Positions 1-8,590 of a DNA stretch of 53,194 nt are shown piece by piece. The stretch is taken from assembly GCA_021781515.1 (NCBI GenBank), contig JAJXWR010000007.1:1-53194 (forward strand), read 5' to 3'. Made by a program: the position numbers and the translations under genes. Source of the DNA: Pseudomonadota bacterium (GTDB lineage Bacteria; Pseudomonadota; Gammaproteobacteria; Pseudomonadales; Moraxellaceae). Under the pieces are notes generated by a model. The model worked only from the letters and a program-made list of their open reading frames with translations. It did not search any database and was not told the origin of the DNA. Position 1 is the stretch's first letter. Each line of letters opens with the position of its first letter.

Positions 1-731
1 TCTGCGACTCCTGCGGCCTGTCGCTGATGCACGGGTCGTTGCCCCAACAGTTCACCTAACATGGATTTACGGGAAACCCCGATCAGCAACGGCCCCTTGG
101 CGGAAAACTGCCGCAACTGCTGCATCAGTTCAATATTATGAGCTAACTGTTTGCCAAAACCAAAACCCGGGTCTAAACACAGCATTTCCGGATTGATTCC
201 CGCCGCCAGACAACAGTTCCAGCGCATTTCCAGAAAGCCCAGAACTTCAGTTGTCACTTGATGGTACTGCGGATGATCCTGCATACAATCCGGAGTTCCC
301 TGCATATGCATCAGACAGCAGGCGACCCCCGTTTGCCGGATCACTTCTATAGCCCCTTCCGCCTGCAATGCATTGATGTCATTAATCATTAATGCGCCGG
401 CTGCAATCACTTCACGCATCACCACTACATCTGAAGTATCCACTGACAGCGGAATATCGGTCTGTTGACGTATTTTCTCAATAACCGGCAATAAACGTTC
501 CAGTTGCAGGCCAGCAGCGACCGGTAATGATCCGGGCCGACTACTGGCGGCTCCCAGATCCAGAATATCAGCCCCCTCAGCCACCAATTGCAACGCCTGC
601 GTTAGCGCCATATCCGGCGACAGCCACCTCCCCCCATCGGAAAATGAATCAGGGGTAATATTCACAATACCCATCACCCAAGGGCGCAGTGATCGCCACT
701 GCCGCCCCCGGGTTCGTAATGTCCAGACCAT
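1..731 (-). CDS. folP: dihydropteroate synthase, 3' end outside window
   Basis: Condenses 7,8-dihydropterin pyrophosphate with p-aminobenzoate to dihydropteroate in cytosolic folate synthesis. I translated it by hand from an ATG at 731. The family's N-terminal strand MGIVNITPDSFSDGG is at about residues 20-34, the metal/pterin loop DLGAASSRPGS follows, then SVDTSD, INDINAL, CLMHMQGTP, LDPGFGFGK and GVSRKS. About 243 residues are visible; the C-terminus (usual length 270-285) runs off the window's left edge. Odd point: most family members have ESTRPG in loop 2, here it reads ASSRPG, keeping the arginine but replacing the Glu and Thr. It lies 50 bp downstream of ftsH on the same strand, as in the classic ftsH-folP operon. 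Confidence 0.95.
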   Translation of the reverse strand, partial: MVWTLRTRGRQWRSLRPWVMGIVNITPDSFSDGGRWLSPDMALTQALQLVAEGADILDLGAASSRPGSLPVAAGLQLERLLPVIEKIRQQTDIPLSVDTSDVVVMREVIAAGALMINDINALQAEGAIEVIRQTGVACCLMHMQGTPDCMQDHPQYHQVTTEVLGFLEMRWNCCLAAGINPEMLCLDPGFGFGKQLAHNIELMQQLRQFSAKGPLLIGVSRKSMLGELLGQRPVHQRQAAGVA

Positions 732-781
732 CGTAACCCTCTCGCCCTGAGTCTATTGTCCAGAAAAGCAGCCAGACAGAA

Positions 782-2734
782 CTAGGCGGGTCCAGGCAAC
801 GGCTGTACCATGGGAATCAATGTCGAATGTGCACTATCCGGGACATTATCTTGAAGAGACGAACCACCTCCGGTATTTTTTGGGGATCCACCTTCATGCC
901 AGTCCTGAGGCGGCTGCGGCGTACGTCCTGACATAATGTCTTCAATCTGCGTATGATCCAGCGTTTCATACTGAATCAGCGCCTGGGCCATATCATCAAG
1001 TTTGCTGCGATTTTCCATCAATAACCGGCGCGCCTGTTCATAACAGCGATCGACCACCGAACGGATCTCATTATCAATGTCAGCAGCCGTTTGCGCCGAC
1101 ACATTTTTACGCTGGGTAACGCTGCGTCCGAGAAATACCTCACCCTCATCTTCTTCATACAACAACGGCCCCAGTTTGTCAGAGAGCCCCCATTTGGTAA
1201 CCATATTACGCGCCAGTTCCGTCGCCCGCTGAATATCATTGCTCGCACCGGTGGTGACGCCGTCCTTGCCTAGAATCAGTTCCTCCGCCACCCTACCACC
1301 AAACAGCGAACAGATCATGGACTCAATAGCCCGACGGGAACGACTGTAACGATCTTCTTCAGGTAAATACTGCGTAACGCCCAACGCCCTGCCCCGCGGA
1401 ATAATCGATACTTTATAAACCGGATCGTGCTCAGGCATGAGATGACCAATAATGGCATGCCCAGCCTCATGATAAGCGGTATTACATTTCTCTTTCTCCG
1501 ACATTACCATGGACTTCCGTTCCGTCCCCATGAGAATCTTGTCCTTGGCCTGCTCAAACTCATGCATTCCTACTTGTTTTTTATTAATCCGCGCCGCAAA
1601 CAACGCCGCTTCATTCACCAGATTAGCAAGGTCGGCCCCAGAAAAACCTGGTGTTCCCCGAGCAATGATCGCCGAATCGACGTCATCCGCCAACGGAACT
1701 TTTCGCATGTGCACCTTGACAATCTGATCACGCCCACGAATATCCGGTAAACCGACCACAATCTGCCGGTCAAAGCGACCTGGGCGCAACAATGCAGTAT
1801 CCAGAACATCCGGGCGGTTCGTTGCCGCAATGACAATAATGCCATCATTGGCCTCAAAACCGTCCATTTCCACCAGCAACTGATTCAAGGTCTGTTCACG
1901 TTCATCATGCCCTCCCCCCAGTCCGGCACCGCGATGCCGGCCTACCGCATCAATTTCATCAATAAAAATGATACAGGGGGCCTGTTTCTTGGCCTGTTCA
2001 AACATGTCGCGTACCCGTGATGCGCCGACACCAACAAACATTTCCACAAAATCAGAACCGGAGATCGAGAAAAACGGAACCTTGGCCTCACCGGCAATGG
2101 CTTTTGCCAACAATGTTTTCCCGGTACCCGGCGGACCGACCATCAATACACCACGAGGAATTCGCCCACCCAGGCGCTGGAATTTCCCCGGATCCCGCAA
2201 AAATTCAACAATCTCACTGACATCTTCTTTAGCCTCATCGCAACCGGCCACATCACTGAAATTGGTTTTTATCTGATCATCCGATAGCAGACGAGCCCGG
2301 CTTTTACCAAAGGTCATCGGCCCTCCGCGCCCTCCGGCTCCACCTTGCATTTGCCGCATGAATAACATGAACAATGCCACTATAATAATCACCGGAAAGC
2401 TGGCCACCAATAGCTGCATCCACCAGGACTGCTGTTCGGGAGCGACCCCCTTCACTTCAACTTTCTGCTTGAGCAACAGATCCATGATACTGTTGTCCTG
2501 CATCGCCGGCCGCACCGTCGTAAATGGCACCGTATGGCCATCGACTACTTCATCCCCATGGATATTCAGGCCGTCCACCGTCACCACTCGAACCTTGCCT
2601 TCACTGACATCCGACACAAAATCCGAATAAGGCATGACCTGCACCGTGGGCTGCTGACCCAGGTTACTGTAGACATAAGCCACCAGAGCCAGTATAGCCA
2701 CCCACCACAACCCAGTTTTTAACCAGTTTTTCAA
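782..2734 (-). CDS. ftsH: ATP-dependent zinc metalloprotease FtsH
   Basis: Inner-membrane AAA+ protease that degrades misfolded membrane proteins and regulators such as LpxC. About 650 residues with two N-terminal membrane segments (about residues 6-23 and 104-126) flanking a periplasmic domain. Walker A GPPGTGKT is at about 200-207, Walker B IIFIDE at about 255-260, the SRH region [20 protein letters not shown] comes next, and the zinc site HEAGH is at about 422-426. I chose a TTG start at 2734: it has a GAGGGG ribosome site 8-9 bases upstream and begins with the basic residues before the first helix. The longer reading to 2839 would overlap the 3' end of rlmE and has no family-like sequence. 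It lies between rlmE and folP. Confidence 0.95.
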   Translation of the reverse strand: MKNWLKTGLWWVAILALVAYVYSNLGQQPTVQVMPYSDFVSDVSEGKVRVVTVDGLNIHGDEVVDGHTVPFTTVRPAMQDNSIMDLLLKQKVEVKGVAPEQQSWWMQLLVASFPVIIIVALFMLFMRQMQGGAGGRGGPMTFGKSRARLLSDDQIKTNFSDVAGCDEAKEDVSEIVEFLRDPGKFQRLGGRIPRGVLMVGPPGTGKTLLAKAIAGEAKVPFFSISGSDFVEMFVGVGASRVRDMFEQAKKQAPCIIFIDEIDAVGRHRGAGLGGGHDEREQTLNQLLVEMDGFEANDGIIVIAATNRPDVLDTALLRPGRFDRQIVVGLPDIRGRDQIVKVHMRKVPLADDVDSAIIARGTPGFSGADLANLVNEAALFAARINKKQVGMHEFEQAKDKILMGTERKSMVMSEKEKCNTAYHEAGHAIIGHLMPEHDPVYKVSIIPRGRALGVTQYLPEEDRYSRSRRAIESMICSLFGGRVAEELILGKDGVTTGASNDIQRATELARNMVTKWGLSDKLGPLLYEEDEGEVFLGRSVTQRKNVSAQTAADIDNEIRSVVDRCYEQARRLLMENRSKLDDMAQALIQYETLDHTQIEDIMSGRTPQPPQDWHEGGSPKNTGGGSSLQDNVPDSAHSTLIPMVQPLPGPA

Positions 2735-2801
2735 GTCAATACCCCTCAAGCACGCCCACACGTTATACCAGACTATTGCAACACCAGTGAAGCACAGGAA
2801 A

Positions 2802-3422
2802 TTACAACCGTTTATCCAGCCCCAGCAGATAAATCTCACTGGAACGAGGCCTTGATGCCTTTGGCTTTCTGGTTTTCAAGAGCGGAAACACCGCAGCCAT
2901 CGATTTACGGAACGTATCCGACCCCTCACCCTGAAACACCTTGACCAACATCGCTCCACCCGGACGCAACACCTGAACAGCCAGTTCCAGAGCCAGTTCA
3001 CAAAGATGCATGCTTCGCGCCTGATCCACCGCCGCCGTCCCTGATATATTGGGGGACATATCCGATAATACAAGATCAGCCCGATGACCGGATAACATAT
3101 TCACCAAGGATTGTACAACGCTTTCCTCCCGAAAATCGCCTTGCAAAAAGCCGACTCCTGTCAGAGGCTGCATTTCCAGTATATCGGTCGCCAGCACCTG
3201 CCCCTGTGAACCGACCAGAGGAGCCACCACCTGCGACCAACTGCCAGGTGCCGCCCCTAAATCCAGCACACGCATCCCTGATCGGACAAGGCGGTCTTTT
3301 TCCAGTATCTCAAGCAACTTATAGGCAGACCGCGCCCGATAACCCTCACGTACCGCCCGTTGTACATAAGGGTCTTCCACATGTTCTCTCAGCCAGGCCG
3401 AACTACTTTTACTGCGCGCCAT
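2802..3422 (-). CDS. rlmE: 23S rRNA 2'-O-ribose U2552 methyltransferase
   Basis: Methylates the 2'-OH of U2552 in the 23S A-loop during late 50S assembly (RrmJ/FtsJ). It has 206 residues, the usual size. The SAM site [14 protein letters not shown] is at about residues 53-66, and the catalytic K-D-K-E set is visible as AYKL, LSDMSPN, VKVFQG and SSEIYL. The start is the ATG at 3422 ([14 protein letters not shown]), preceded by an AGGA site; the longer open frame to 3728 is not family-like and runs into the divergent gene's start. It heads the rlmE-ftsH-folP operon. In enteric bacteria yhbY is the immediate divergent neighbour; here two extra genes sit between them. Confidence 0.95.
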   Translation of the reverse strand: MARSKSSSAWLREHVEDPYVQRAVREGYRARSAYKLLEILEKDRLVRSGMRVLDLGAAPGSWSQVVAPLVGSQGQVLATDILEMQPLTGVGFLQGDFREESVVQSLVNMLSGHRADLVLSDMSPNISGTAAVDQARSMHLCELALELAVQVLRPGGAMLVKVFQGEGSDTFRKSMAAVFPLLKTRKPKASRPRSSEIYLLGLDKRL

Positions 3423-3539
3423 GCCTTTTGCATCCTGATGGTAATGGATGTATTCTATCATCATAAGCCACGTTGCCTGAGAATTTTGCTCAGACCTCCC
3501 TCCTGAATACGATAAATCAATACACACAGCCCGTTCCTG

Positions 3540-4346
3540 ATGAAACATAAATATATTGAGTCTGCACAAAACCCCGTTTTCAAAAGCCTGCTGCGCCTGA
3601 AATCCGATCCCGGAGAACGACGACAATCCGCAAGCCTGTTGCTGGAAGGTATTCATCTCTGCACTTCCTGGATTCAGGCCGGCCTGGCACCCACACAATG
3701 GATACTGGAGCCGGAAGCGGAAAACCACAAGGAAATCATTCCCCTGTTACAACAGGTTCAGGCACCCCGACTCTATTTAAGCCGCCAACGCCTGCAGGAA
3801 CTGAGTGAACATCCGCATCCAGCAGGACTGATGGCAATAGCCCCCCTGCCCGGCACCCCACAACCAGCCAGCCGTCATGCTGTCATCATGGATCGAATTC
3901 AGGATCCGGGCAATTTGGGCACTTTATTACGCACGGCAGCAGCGGCTGGAGTCTACGAAATATTTCTGTTGCCCGGCTGCGCCGACCCCTACTCGCTGCG
4001 CTGTCTGCGTGCCGGCATGGGCGCACAGGCACAATTGAACTTGAGAACAGTAACTACGGAGATCTCGCATACAACACCACCGTGGCAGCCTCGCCACTTG
4101 CGTGTCACCTGTCTACAAGATTCCACATCGCTTTATCAGAGCGACCTCAGTGCTCCCGGTGCCTGGCTATTTGGCAATGAAGGCCAGGGTGCCAGCCTGT
4201 ACTGGTTACAACAGGCCCACACTCGCATTCACATCCCCACCTCTAATGCCGTGGAATCCCTGAATGTTGCCGCTGCTGCCGCTATTTGCCTTTTTGAGCA
4301 AAGACGCTGCGATTTGCTGCAAGCAGATCGGTTATTTTCTGGATAG
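3540..4346 (+). CDS. SpoU/TrmH-family RNA 2'-O-methyltransferase
   Basis: A SPOUT-class methyltransferase of 268 residues that should 2'-O-methylate a ribose in rRNA or tRNA; the target cannot be read from sequence. An N-terminal substrate-binding domain (residues 1 to about 105, starting MKHKYIESAQNPVFKSL, typical of RlmB/TsnR-like enzymes) precedes the knotted SPOUT domain. Motif 1 is QDPGNLGTLLRTA (about residues 121-133), motif 2 LFGNEGQG, and motif 3 ESLNVAAAAAICLFE. It is transcribed away from rlmE with a 117-bp gap that must hold both promoters. The family assignment is secure; choosing among RlmB, TrmH and TsnR-like subgroups is not. Confidence 0.88.
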   Translation: MKHKYIESAQNPVFKSLLRLKSDPGERRQSASLLLEGIHLCTSWIQAGLAPTQWILEPEAENHKEIIPLLQQVQAPRLYLSRQRLQELSEHPHPAGLMAIAPLPGTPQPASRHAVIMDRIQDPGNLGTLLRTAAAAGVYEIFLLPGCADPYSLRCLRAGMGAQAQLNLRTVTTEISHTTPPWQPRHLRVTCLQDSTSLYQSDLSAPGAWLFGNEGQGASLYWLQQAHTRIHIPTSNAVESLNVAAAAAICLFEQRRCDLLQADRLFSG

Positions 4347-4360
4347 CCTGATTTCAACTT

Positions 4361-4672
4361 CTATCGGTGAGTACCCTTATCCACCCCGTTTTCCATCGCT
4401 TGTTTTTTTAACATTTCACACACCTGAAGATTCAATTGAACAAACGCTGACCAACTCATCACCTCTGCATAATGCCGATCGTAATAGGCTGCAATATTAC
4501 AAAATTCAGGCCGTTGTGCATAAATACTGCATTTGTTGGTTTCTTCGACAAAATTAATGCAAACACCATCCCCACGATTCAGCGTATGCTCAAAATTCAC
4601 CGTATGCACCCGTCTGCAGCAAACTCCACAGGCGGCACAGGGGAAGCCATCTTCCCGTAAAAAAATTTCCAT
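4361..4672 (-). CDS. YkgJ-type CxxCxxCC metal-binding protein
   Basis: A small 103-residue protein of the YkgJ/UPF0153 family, whose conserved cysteines are predicted to bind zinc or iron; the biochemical role is unknown. The signature CAACGVCC is at about residues 13-20, followed by further cysteines in GVCINF, NKCSIY and PEFCNI, the usual order for the family. I chose the ATG at 4672 (MEIFLREDGFPC) because GGGAGGG lies about 7 bases upstream; the ATG at 4687 has no such site. It converges with the RNA methyltransferase gene, leaving 14 bp between stops. Confidence 0.82.
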   Translation of the reverse strand: MEIFLREDGFPCAACGVCCRRVHTVNFEHTLNRGDGVCINFVEETNKCSIYAQRPEFCNIAAYYDRHYAEVMSWSAFVQLNLQVCEMLKKQAMENGVDKGTHR

Positions 4673-5157
4673 CTGTATCCCTCCCATACAAACTATTGCG
4701 CTCCAACTGACATGAAGACGAATTGATGTCTGAAGGATAAAACTTATCCAGTAACTGTTGTCGCTGTTCGCACAGAACAGAATTATTACGAAATTGTTCT
4801 ATTTTTATGCGATTTTCACGGTAAAACGACAGAAATCTTTTAACATTGCGATATCTTGTGAGAAATAAACCCCATACGAACTTTTCCTCAAATAATCCAG
4901 AGAAAAATGGAGTAATCGCCCTAGTATACCGTTGAATGCCAGCTTTAATTTGTCTATAATAGCAGTACCAATAGGGTGGGTACATTGATGGTAAGTTTTG
5001 TCTGGAACAACCTGAACAAATTCTTGCCGATCCATTCGAGAACATGAGTTGTGTTTATCGGTATTCGAATTCTGTATTCCCGCACAGCAGGCAAGCTAAT
5101 AAAACCGGCCTGCATTCGCAAATAATCTAGCACTACCTGTTAACCCATGAGACGTTG
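4673..5157. other. intergenic region without a recognised gene
   Basis: About 485 bp between the ykgJ-like gene and yhbY. Two overlapping minus-strand open frames exist (4590-5045 and 4805-5035), but neither protein matches a family I know, the longer one overlaps the ykgJ-like gene out of frame, and the codon choice is unlike the neighbours. The promoters of both flanking genes must lie here. I see no tRNA or clear terminator. Confidence 0.4.
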
Positions 5158-5472
5158 ATGAATTTACTGTCACCAGAAGACAAAAAACACTACCGCCGCA
5201 TCGGCCATCATCTGAAACCGGTGATATTGCTGGGAAACCAGGGATTAAGCCCCGGTTTACTGGAAGAAACCAGCCGTGCTCTGCATGATCACGAACTGAT
5301 TAAAATACGCCTGTCTGCTGAAGACCGCGAAGGAAGACAGGAACAACTGCAAGCATTGTTGCTGGCGACTGATGCCACTTTAGTGCAGCAGATTGGCAAA
5401 ATTGCGCTGATCTTGCGCCGCTCAGAAAAACCTGAGCCAAAATTATCCAATCTTTTACGTGTTCATACCTGA
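5158..5472 (+). CDS. yhbY: YhbY-like CRM-domain RNA-binding protein
   Basis: A single CRS1-YhbY (CRM) domain of 104 residues, which binds pre-50S ribosomal particles and assists subunit assembly. The beginning LSPEDKKHYRRIGHHLKPV and the GxxG loop in LLGNQGLSPG are diagnostic; HELIKIRL and GKIALILRR complete the domain. The ATG at 5158 is preferred over the TTG directly before it. In many gammaproteobacteria yhbY is divergent from rlmE; here it keeps orientation but is separated by two genes. Confidence 0.9.
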   Translation: MNLLSPEDKKHYRRIGHHLKPVILLGNQGLSPGLLEETSRALHDHELIKIRLSAEDREGRQEQLQALLLATDATLVQQIGKIALILRRSEKPEPKLSNLLRVHT

Positions 5473-5483
5473 AGTGTAAAATG

Positions 5484-5563
5484 GCTTGGCAGGTATTTGC
5501 CCGGTTAGGTCGGGTTTATGGGGTAAACTGTTCAGTCGTCCCCGGTTTGCCAAGCATTTTTTT
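5484..5563 (+). terminator. possible terminator after yhbY
   Basis: Two 8-base arms, GCTTGGCA (5484-5491) and TGCCAAGC (5548-5555), enclose a loop that can itself fold (CCCGG...CGGG), and the right arm is followed by a run of T (5557-5563). Its position just after the yhbY stop fits a Rho-independent terminator, although the outer loop is long. Confidence 0.45.
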
Positions 5564-5614
5564 CATGATTGTTTTCATGATTGTTTTCCTTCTATTAACC
5601 TAGCCTCCTGTATT

Positions 5615-5756
5615 TCAGGCCACCCGGATATGGTCTGGCTGACAGGCTTCTTTTTGGCTTAAATCGACCCCGACAATTCGTGCTGTCTTGTTGGCCTGCG
5701 CCGCCACATTGACAGGGCGACTGGGCATTATCCACCGATCAATGTTAATCCTGCCT
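5615..5756 (-). pseudogene. IS110/IS1111-type transposase 3' remnant
   Basis: Translating the minus strand gives INIDRWIMPSRPVNVAAQA followed by NKTARIV, then 18 unfamiliar residues and a stop. The motif R-x-x-N-V-x-x-x-x-A-N-K-x-A-R is the C-terminal signature of IS1111-group IS110 transposases (usually followed by WA, here GV). Nothing of the N-terminal DEDD domain is present, so this is a small relic. It abuts the 3' end of the hipA-like gene, consistent with an insertion that brought in or trimmed that operon. Confidence 0.55.
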
Positions 5757-5757
5757 A

Positions 5758-7053
5758 TTATCGCCCTAACAATGCAGCCGCCGCTTCCATCTGCTCATGC
5801 TCAAACGCAGGTGCGAAATCATCCAGATCTTCCTCTCGAAGCCCAACATCTTTGGAGAGTGCAAGTTGCCGCCAGTCCAGCACGGCGGCATGCACCTCAG
5901 CCAAGACAGCCAGTGCTTGCTCAGCACTCAAAGCGAAGTAATCCGCTCGATCAAGCAACATGGATATGTCGGTGATCGGTCCGTCTTCTTCCGACAACCA
6001 GGTTTTCGACTCCCGATCCTTGTCTGGAAATGGATTGAGATCAAAGGCTGGTGCCAGACGCCACAGCCCTTTCTCGACATGCAGGAACCCGTGATTATGC
6101 AGATGATCATCCACATTAGTAATCAGCAGGTTGAACACCAGACGACGCCAGAGTTGTTGTATATCCTGCGAGGGTGAATGGCCATAGGAACGAATGGCAT
6201 CGGCCATCTCGGTGTAGCTATGATCCTGTGCACGTGCGGCCAGGAGCAGAGAAACGGCGGACTGGTAGGGAATCCGCCCGTCAGTATCATCACGGTCGAA
6301 CCGGCGAATGACCGCTATCGATACGGCATCCAGACATACAAGGCGTGCAGAGGCGGCGTCGATGCCTGCCTTCGCAGCCAGCTTCAAAGCCAGCACTTCA
6401 CCCTGTGTGACACTGCGTGCATCCCCCACACTGGGGAACTTGCCAATGGCAAGGCGACCATCCTCATCCACCATTGTGCACTTCGGACGCATACCGCCCA
6501 AGGAAGTTCCCTTACCTTGCAGATAGCTGAGGTCCTCGATGGTTTCTTGGCCGAGTTCTACCGCTCGACTGGCATGAAAAATCCGCTCCAGATCAATCAG
6601 CGGCGGCGTGCTGCGGCGACCTTCTTGCAGCGTCCGGTGCCAATGCCTATCAGGATCGCACAACCGCAGTGCGCCAACACGACTGAAGTCGTCGACTGCC
6701 AGCAGGTAATCCATCTCGGTAAGCGCAGAAAGGTGCGGCTCTTTTCTACGACGCTTGGCGTGGTCACGGGCAATGATGCGTCGACCCCAAGCATCAGGTG
6801 CCGTATCTGCTATGGCACCATGAAAAACAGAGTCCTGCGGTGAGGCAGCCTTGTGTGGCTGATAGCCAGGCACCAACTGCAGATCATTAGAAACATTGAA
6901 CCGCTGTGGACTCCCCAACCAGGACTCATCATAAGCAACAGCCGTATTCTCACGCTGACCTTGCTTGACATAGACCAGCGAACCAACCGGCAGTCCCACC
7001 TTGCCCATGCACAGTTGAACCTGCCGGCGAATGGATGTCGAGCCAGCCTTCAT
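5758..7053 (-). CDS. hipA: HipA-family serine/threonine kinase toxin
   Basis: A 431-residue HipA-type kinase. E. coli HipA inactivates glutamyl-tRNA synthetase by phosphorylation, causing dormancy; this protein's target is unknown. Visible elements are the N-terminal HipA_N region, the nucleotide loop GTSLGGMRPK (about 182-191), the ATP-contacting lysine in AIGKFPS (about 205), the catalytic loop LITNVDDHLHNHGFL (N313, D315, H317, N320) and the metal-binding LAPAFDLNP (D338). All key residues are present, so it looks intact. Its ATG overlaps the hipB-like stop by four bases (ATGA), implying translational coupling. It is probably repressed by the toxin-antitoxin complex. Confidence 0.9.
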   Translation of the reverse strand: MKAGSTSIRRQVQLCMGKVGLPVGSLVYVKQGQRENTAVAYDESWLGSPQRFNVSNDLQLVPGYQPHKAASPQDSVFHGAIADTAPDAWGRRIIARDHAKRRRKEPHLSALTEMDYLLAVDDFSRVGALRLCDPDRHWHRTLQEGRRSTPPLIDLERIFHASRAVELGQETIEDLSYLQGKGTSLGGMRPKCTMVDEDGRLAIGKFPSVGDARSVTQGEVLALKLAAKAGIDAASARLVCLDAVSIAVIRRFDRDDTDGRIPYQSAVSLLLAARAQDHSYTEMADAIRSYGHSPSQDIQQLWRRLVFNLLITNVDDHLHNHGFLHVEKGLWRLAPAFDLNPFPDKDRESKTWLSEEDGPITDISMLLDRADYFALSAEQALAVLAEVHAAVLDWRQLALSKDVGLREEDLDDFAPAFEHEQMEAAAALLGR

Positions 7054-7388
7054 AACGCCCCCGTAGCGCCAGGCTTGCGGCGAACACGTTTCGGCAATTG
7101 CTCATCCATGAGGGTCAGGCCGATATCGTCCTTCGCGGTATCCAGCAAATTTTCCAATGCCTGTATCTCGCCGAAAACGTGCAAAGCGCGGGCAAAGAAG
7201 TGAATAGGCACACGGGTATCACCTTTCTCCATACGCCTGATCGTCGACAATGAGGCCCCCATGCGCTCCGCCAGAGACGCTTGGGAGAGGTGACGCCGGC
7301 GTCGTGCCAACGAAATATCACTACCCAGCTTAAGGATAGCCCGTTCGACGAGCAGAGGTAGGGGTGATTCTCTATTAGGCGTTCCCAT
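7050..7388 (-). CDS. hipB: HipB-like XRE antitoxin/repressor
   Basis: A 112-residue protein with a central helix-turn-helix: ISLARRRRHLSQASLAERM then GASLSTIRRMEKGDTRVP (about residues 25-61), the Cro/CI (XRE) fold. Antitoxins of this type bind both the kinase and the operon promoter. The C-terminal tail is rich in Arg/Lys (KRVRRKPG). No strong ribosome site precedes the ATG at 7388, so the start is provisional. It is the first gene of the operon and overlaps hipA by four bases. Confidence 0.88.
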   Translation of the reverse strand: MGTPNRESPLPLLVERAILKLGSDISLARRRRHLSQASLAERMGASLSTIRRMEKGDTRVPIHFFARALHVFGEIQALENLLDTAKDDIGLTLMDEQLPKRVRRKPGATGAL

Positions 7389-7424
7389 AAGAGCACTATA
7401 TAACCAAAAAGTTCAATGAGATCC

Positions 7425-7452
7425 ATTATATGAGAATGGCCTGAAATATCAA
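7425..7452 (-). promoter_or_regulatory. hipBA promoter
   Basis: On the minus strand TTGATA (7452-7447) and TATAAT (7430-7425) are separated by 16 bp, a near-consensus sigma-70 promoter. It lies about 37 bp upstream of the hipB-like ATG. I could not define a convincing operator palindrome around it. Confidence 0.72.
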
Positions 7453-7942
7453 TAATAGCTCCTAAGAGAGCCATTAACAAGTCTATCAGCCCTGATCGGA
7501 ATACTATAGGCATTGACGCTCACATGAGTAGCATTCTATATGGACATATGTTTCCTAACCCAAATCATTTAGTTAGCCACCTAACCAATTAACAAGACTA
7601 TAAACTCAACCGTACTTTTTGAATTGAGGTCAGCGAAACAAATGGCTAAAGTAATGGCATGATCGTCCATCAATGAAACGGCATCAGTGTACCAAAATAA
7701 TGCTTTTTTAGAACCACAACCGAAAAGAGGCCTGGCAGCCAGGCCATGCCTTGGCGGCCTGAAACACAAGAGATCCAGTTAACAGAATGATTGATGTAAC
7801 GTAGTTAGAAGCGTACCACCGATTAAGACATGATGGCAAAACAGGACAGCCCGTGGGGTCCAATTAAAGTGATGGGACACTGTCCAGCAAAATCCATCAG
7901 AAACCAGAGGGCACGACCTCGATCAGAGTCCGGATATCGGGC

Positions 7943-8006
7943 ACTGACACTCCCCATGGCTAAAGCCAGGGGGTTCTCTGTTTATCTTGGGGCATAGGAT
8001 ATTACT
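7943..8006 (-). repeat. IS200/IS605 right-end-like hairpin, copy 1
   Basis: A ~64-bp sequence that recurs, inverted, at 27324-27389 with about four differences. Read on the minus strand it ends in CCCCC-TGGC-TTTA-GCCA-TGGGG, a GC-rich hairpin with a TTTA loop, followed by TGTCAG. This layout is typical of IS200/IS605-family right ends, which overlap the 3' part of the omega RNA where tnpB is present. No intact tnpA or tnpB is nearby. Confidence 0.6.
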
Positions 8007-8519
8007 CCTACTCAGACCAGGCAGAGAACTTTTGACGCAAACTGCTCCAAGGACTCGACGTTCCTCCCGTTGGCGACCCATCGAGTGTCCCTTTTTGCAA
8101 AGGAGCGGCTCGACGACAACGGTGCCAAACGGGTTTGCAGTTTATCGGCTGACACGGGTTCGCGCCAAGGCGTGTGCGGGGCCTGTGGGTACTCGTGCTC
8201 ATCACGCCGTCTCTCGGTACAAACAGTTGTTTCTCCCGAAGCGATGGCGCAAGGAGCTGCCATGCCACTTCTAACACTTCAGGATCATGCGACCAACGCT
8301 CAACGACGTTGCCATCCACTCTGGCGGTAGACCGCACGGCATTTTTTGCTAAAAATGACGCTATCATTACAGACATATCAAAAAACAGTCAACTACATGC
8401 TTATATTTCCGTCATGAATGGCGGGGTTTTACGCACAAAACTGATAAAATAAACACGAAAGTTAACTGAGAATGGCTCTCATTTCATAGGTAGAACTGCA
8501 GATTTTTAGCAGCACTATG

Positions 8520-8547
8520 TTATCTTGATCAAGGCTTGCGTTATAAT
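8520..8547 (+). promoter_or_regulatory. likely mnmG promoter
   Basis: A perfect TATAAT (8542-8547), 43 bp upstream of the mnmG ATG. The best -35 is TTATCT (8520-8525) with a 16-bp spacer, a moderate match. Position and the perfect -10 support it. Confidence 0.5.
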
Positions 8548-8590
8548 CAAAGGTTTTTATTTCCATAAATACTTTTTTGGTGGGTTCCTT

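Larger units (their letters stand above)
7453..8590. other. gene-poor region between hipBA and mnmG
   Basis: About 1.1 kb. It contains the IS605-like hairpin repeat described separately and, between about 8010 and 8380, several overlapping open frames on both strands with no recognisable full domain. The minus-strand frame ending at 8012 runs up to the repeat, the position where a tnpB 3' end would be expected, but no zinc-finger or RuvC motif is visible. The last 70 bp hold the mnmG promoter. I see no cluster of DnaA boxes. Confidence 0.45.

Noticed and set aside
2735-2839. 35-residue N-terminal extension of FtsH
   Set aside because: Lies over the rlmE 3' end in another frame and is not FtsH-like; the TTG at 2734 has a good ribosome site.
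4590-5045. 151-residue minus-strand open frame
   Set aside because: Overlaps the ykgJ-like gene out of frame, matches no family and has atypical composition; treated as a chance frame.
8008-8376. tnpB 3' end next to the IS605-like repeat
   Set aside because: Position fits, but no RuvC or zinc-finger motif can be read in any minus-strand frame, so I do not call a gene.
7453-8590. possible oriC upstream of mnmG (gidA)
   Set aside because: mnmG is often near oriC, but I found no cluster of TTATCCACA-like boxes and no AT-rich unwinding stretch; single near matches elsewhere (for example 4378, 5729) are scattered.
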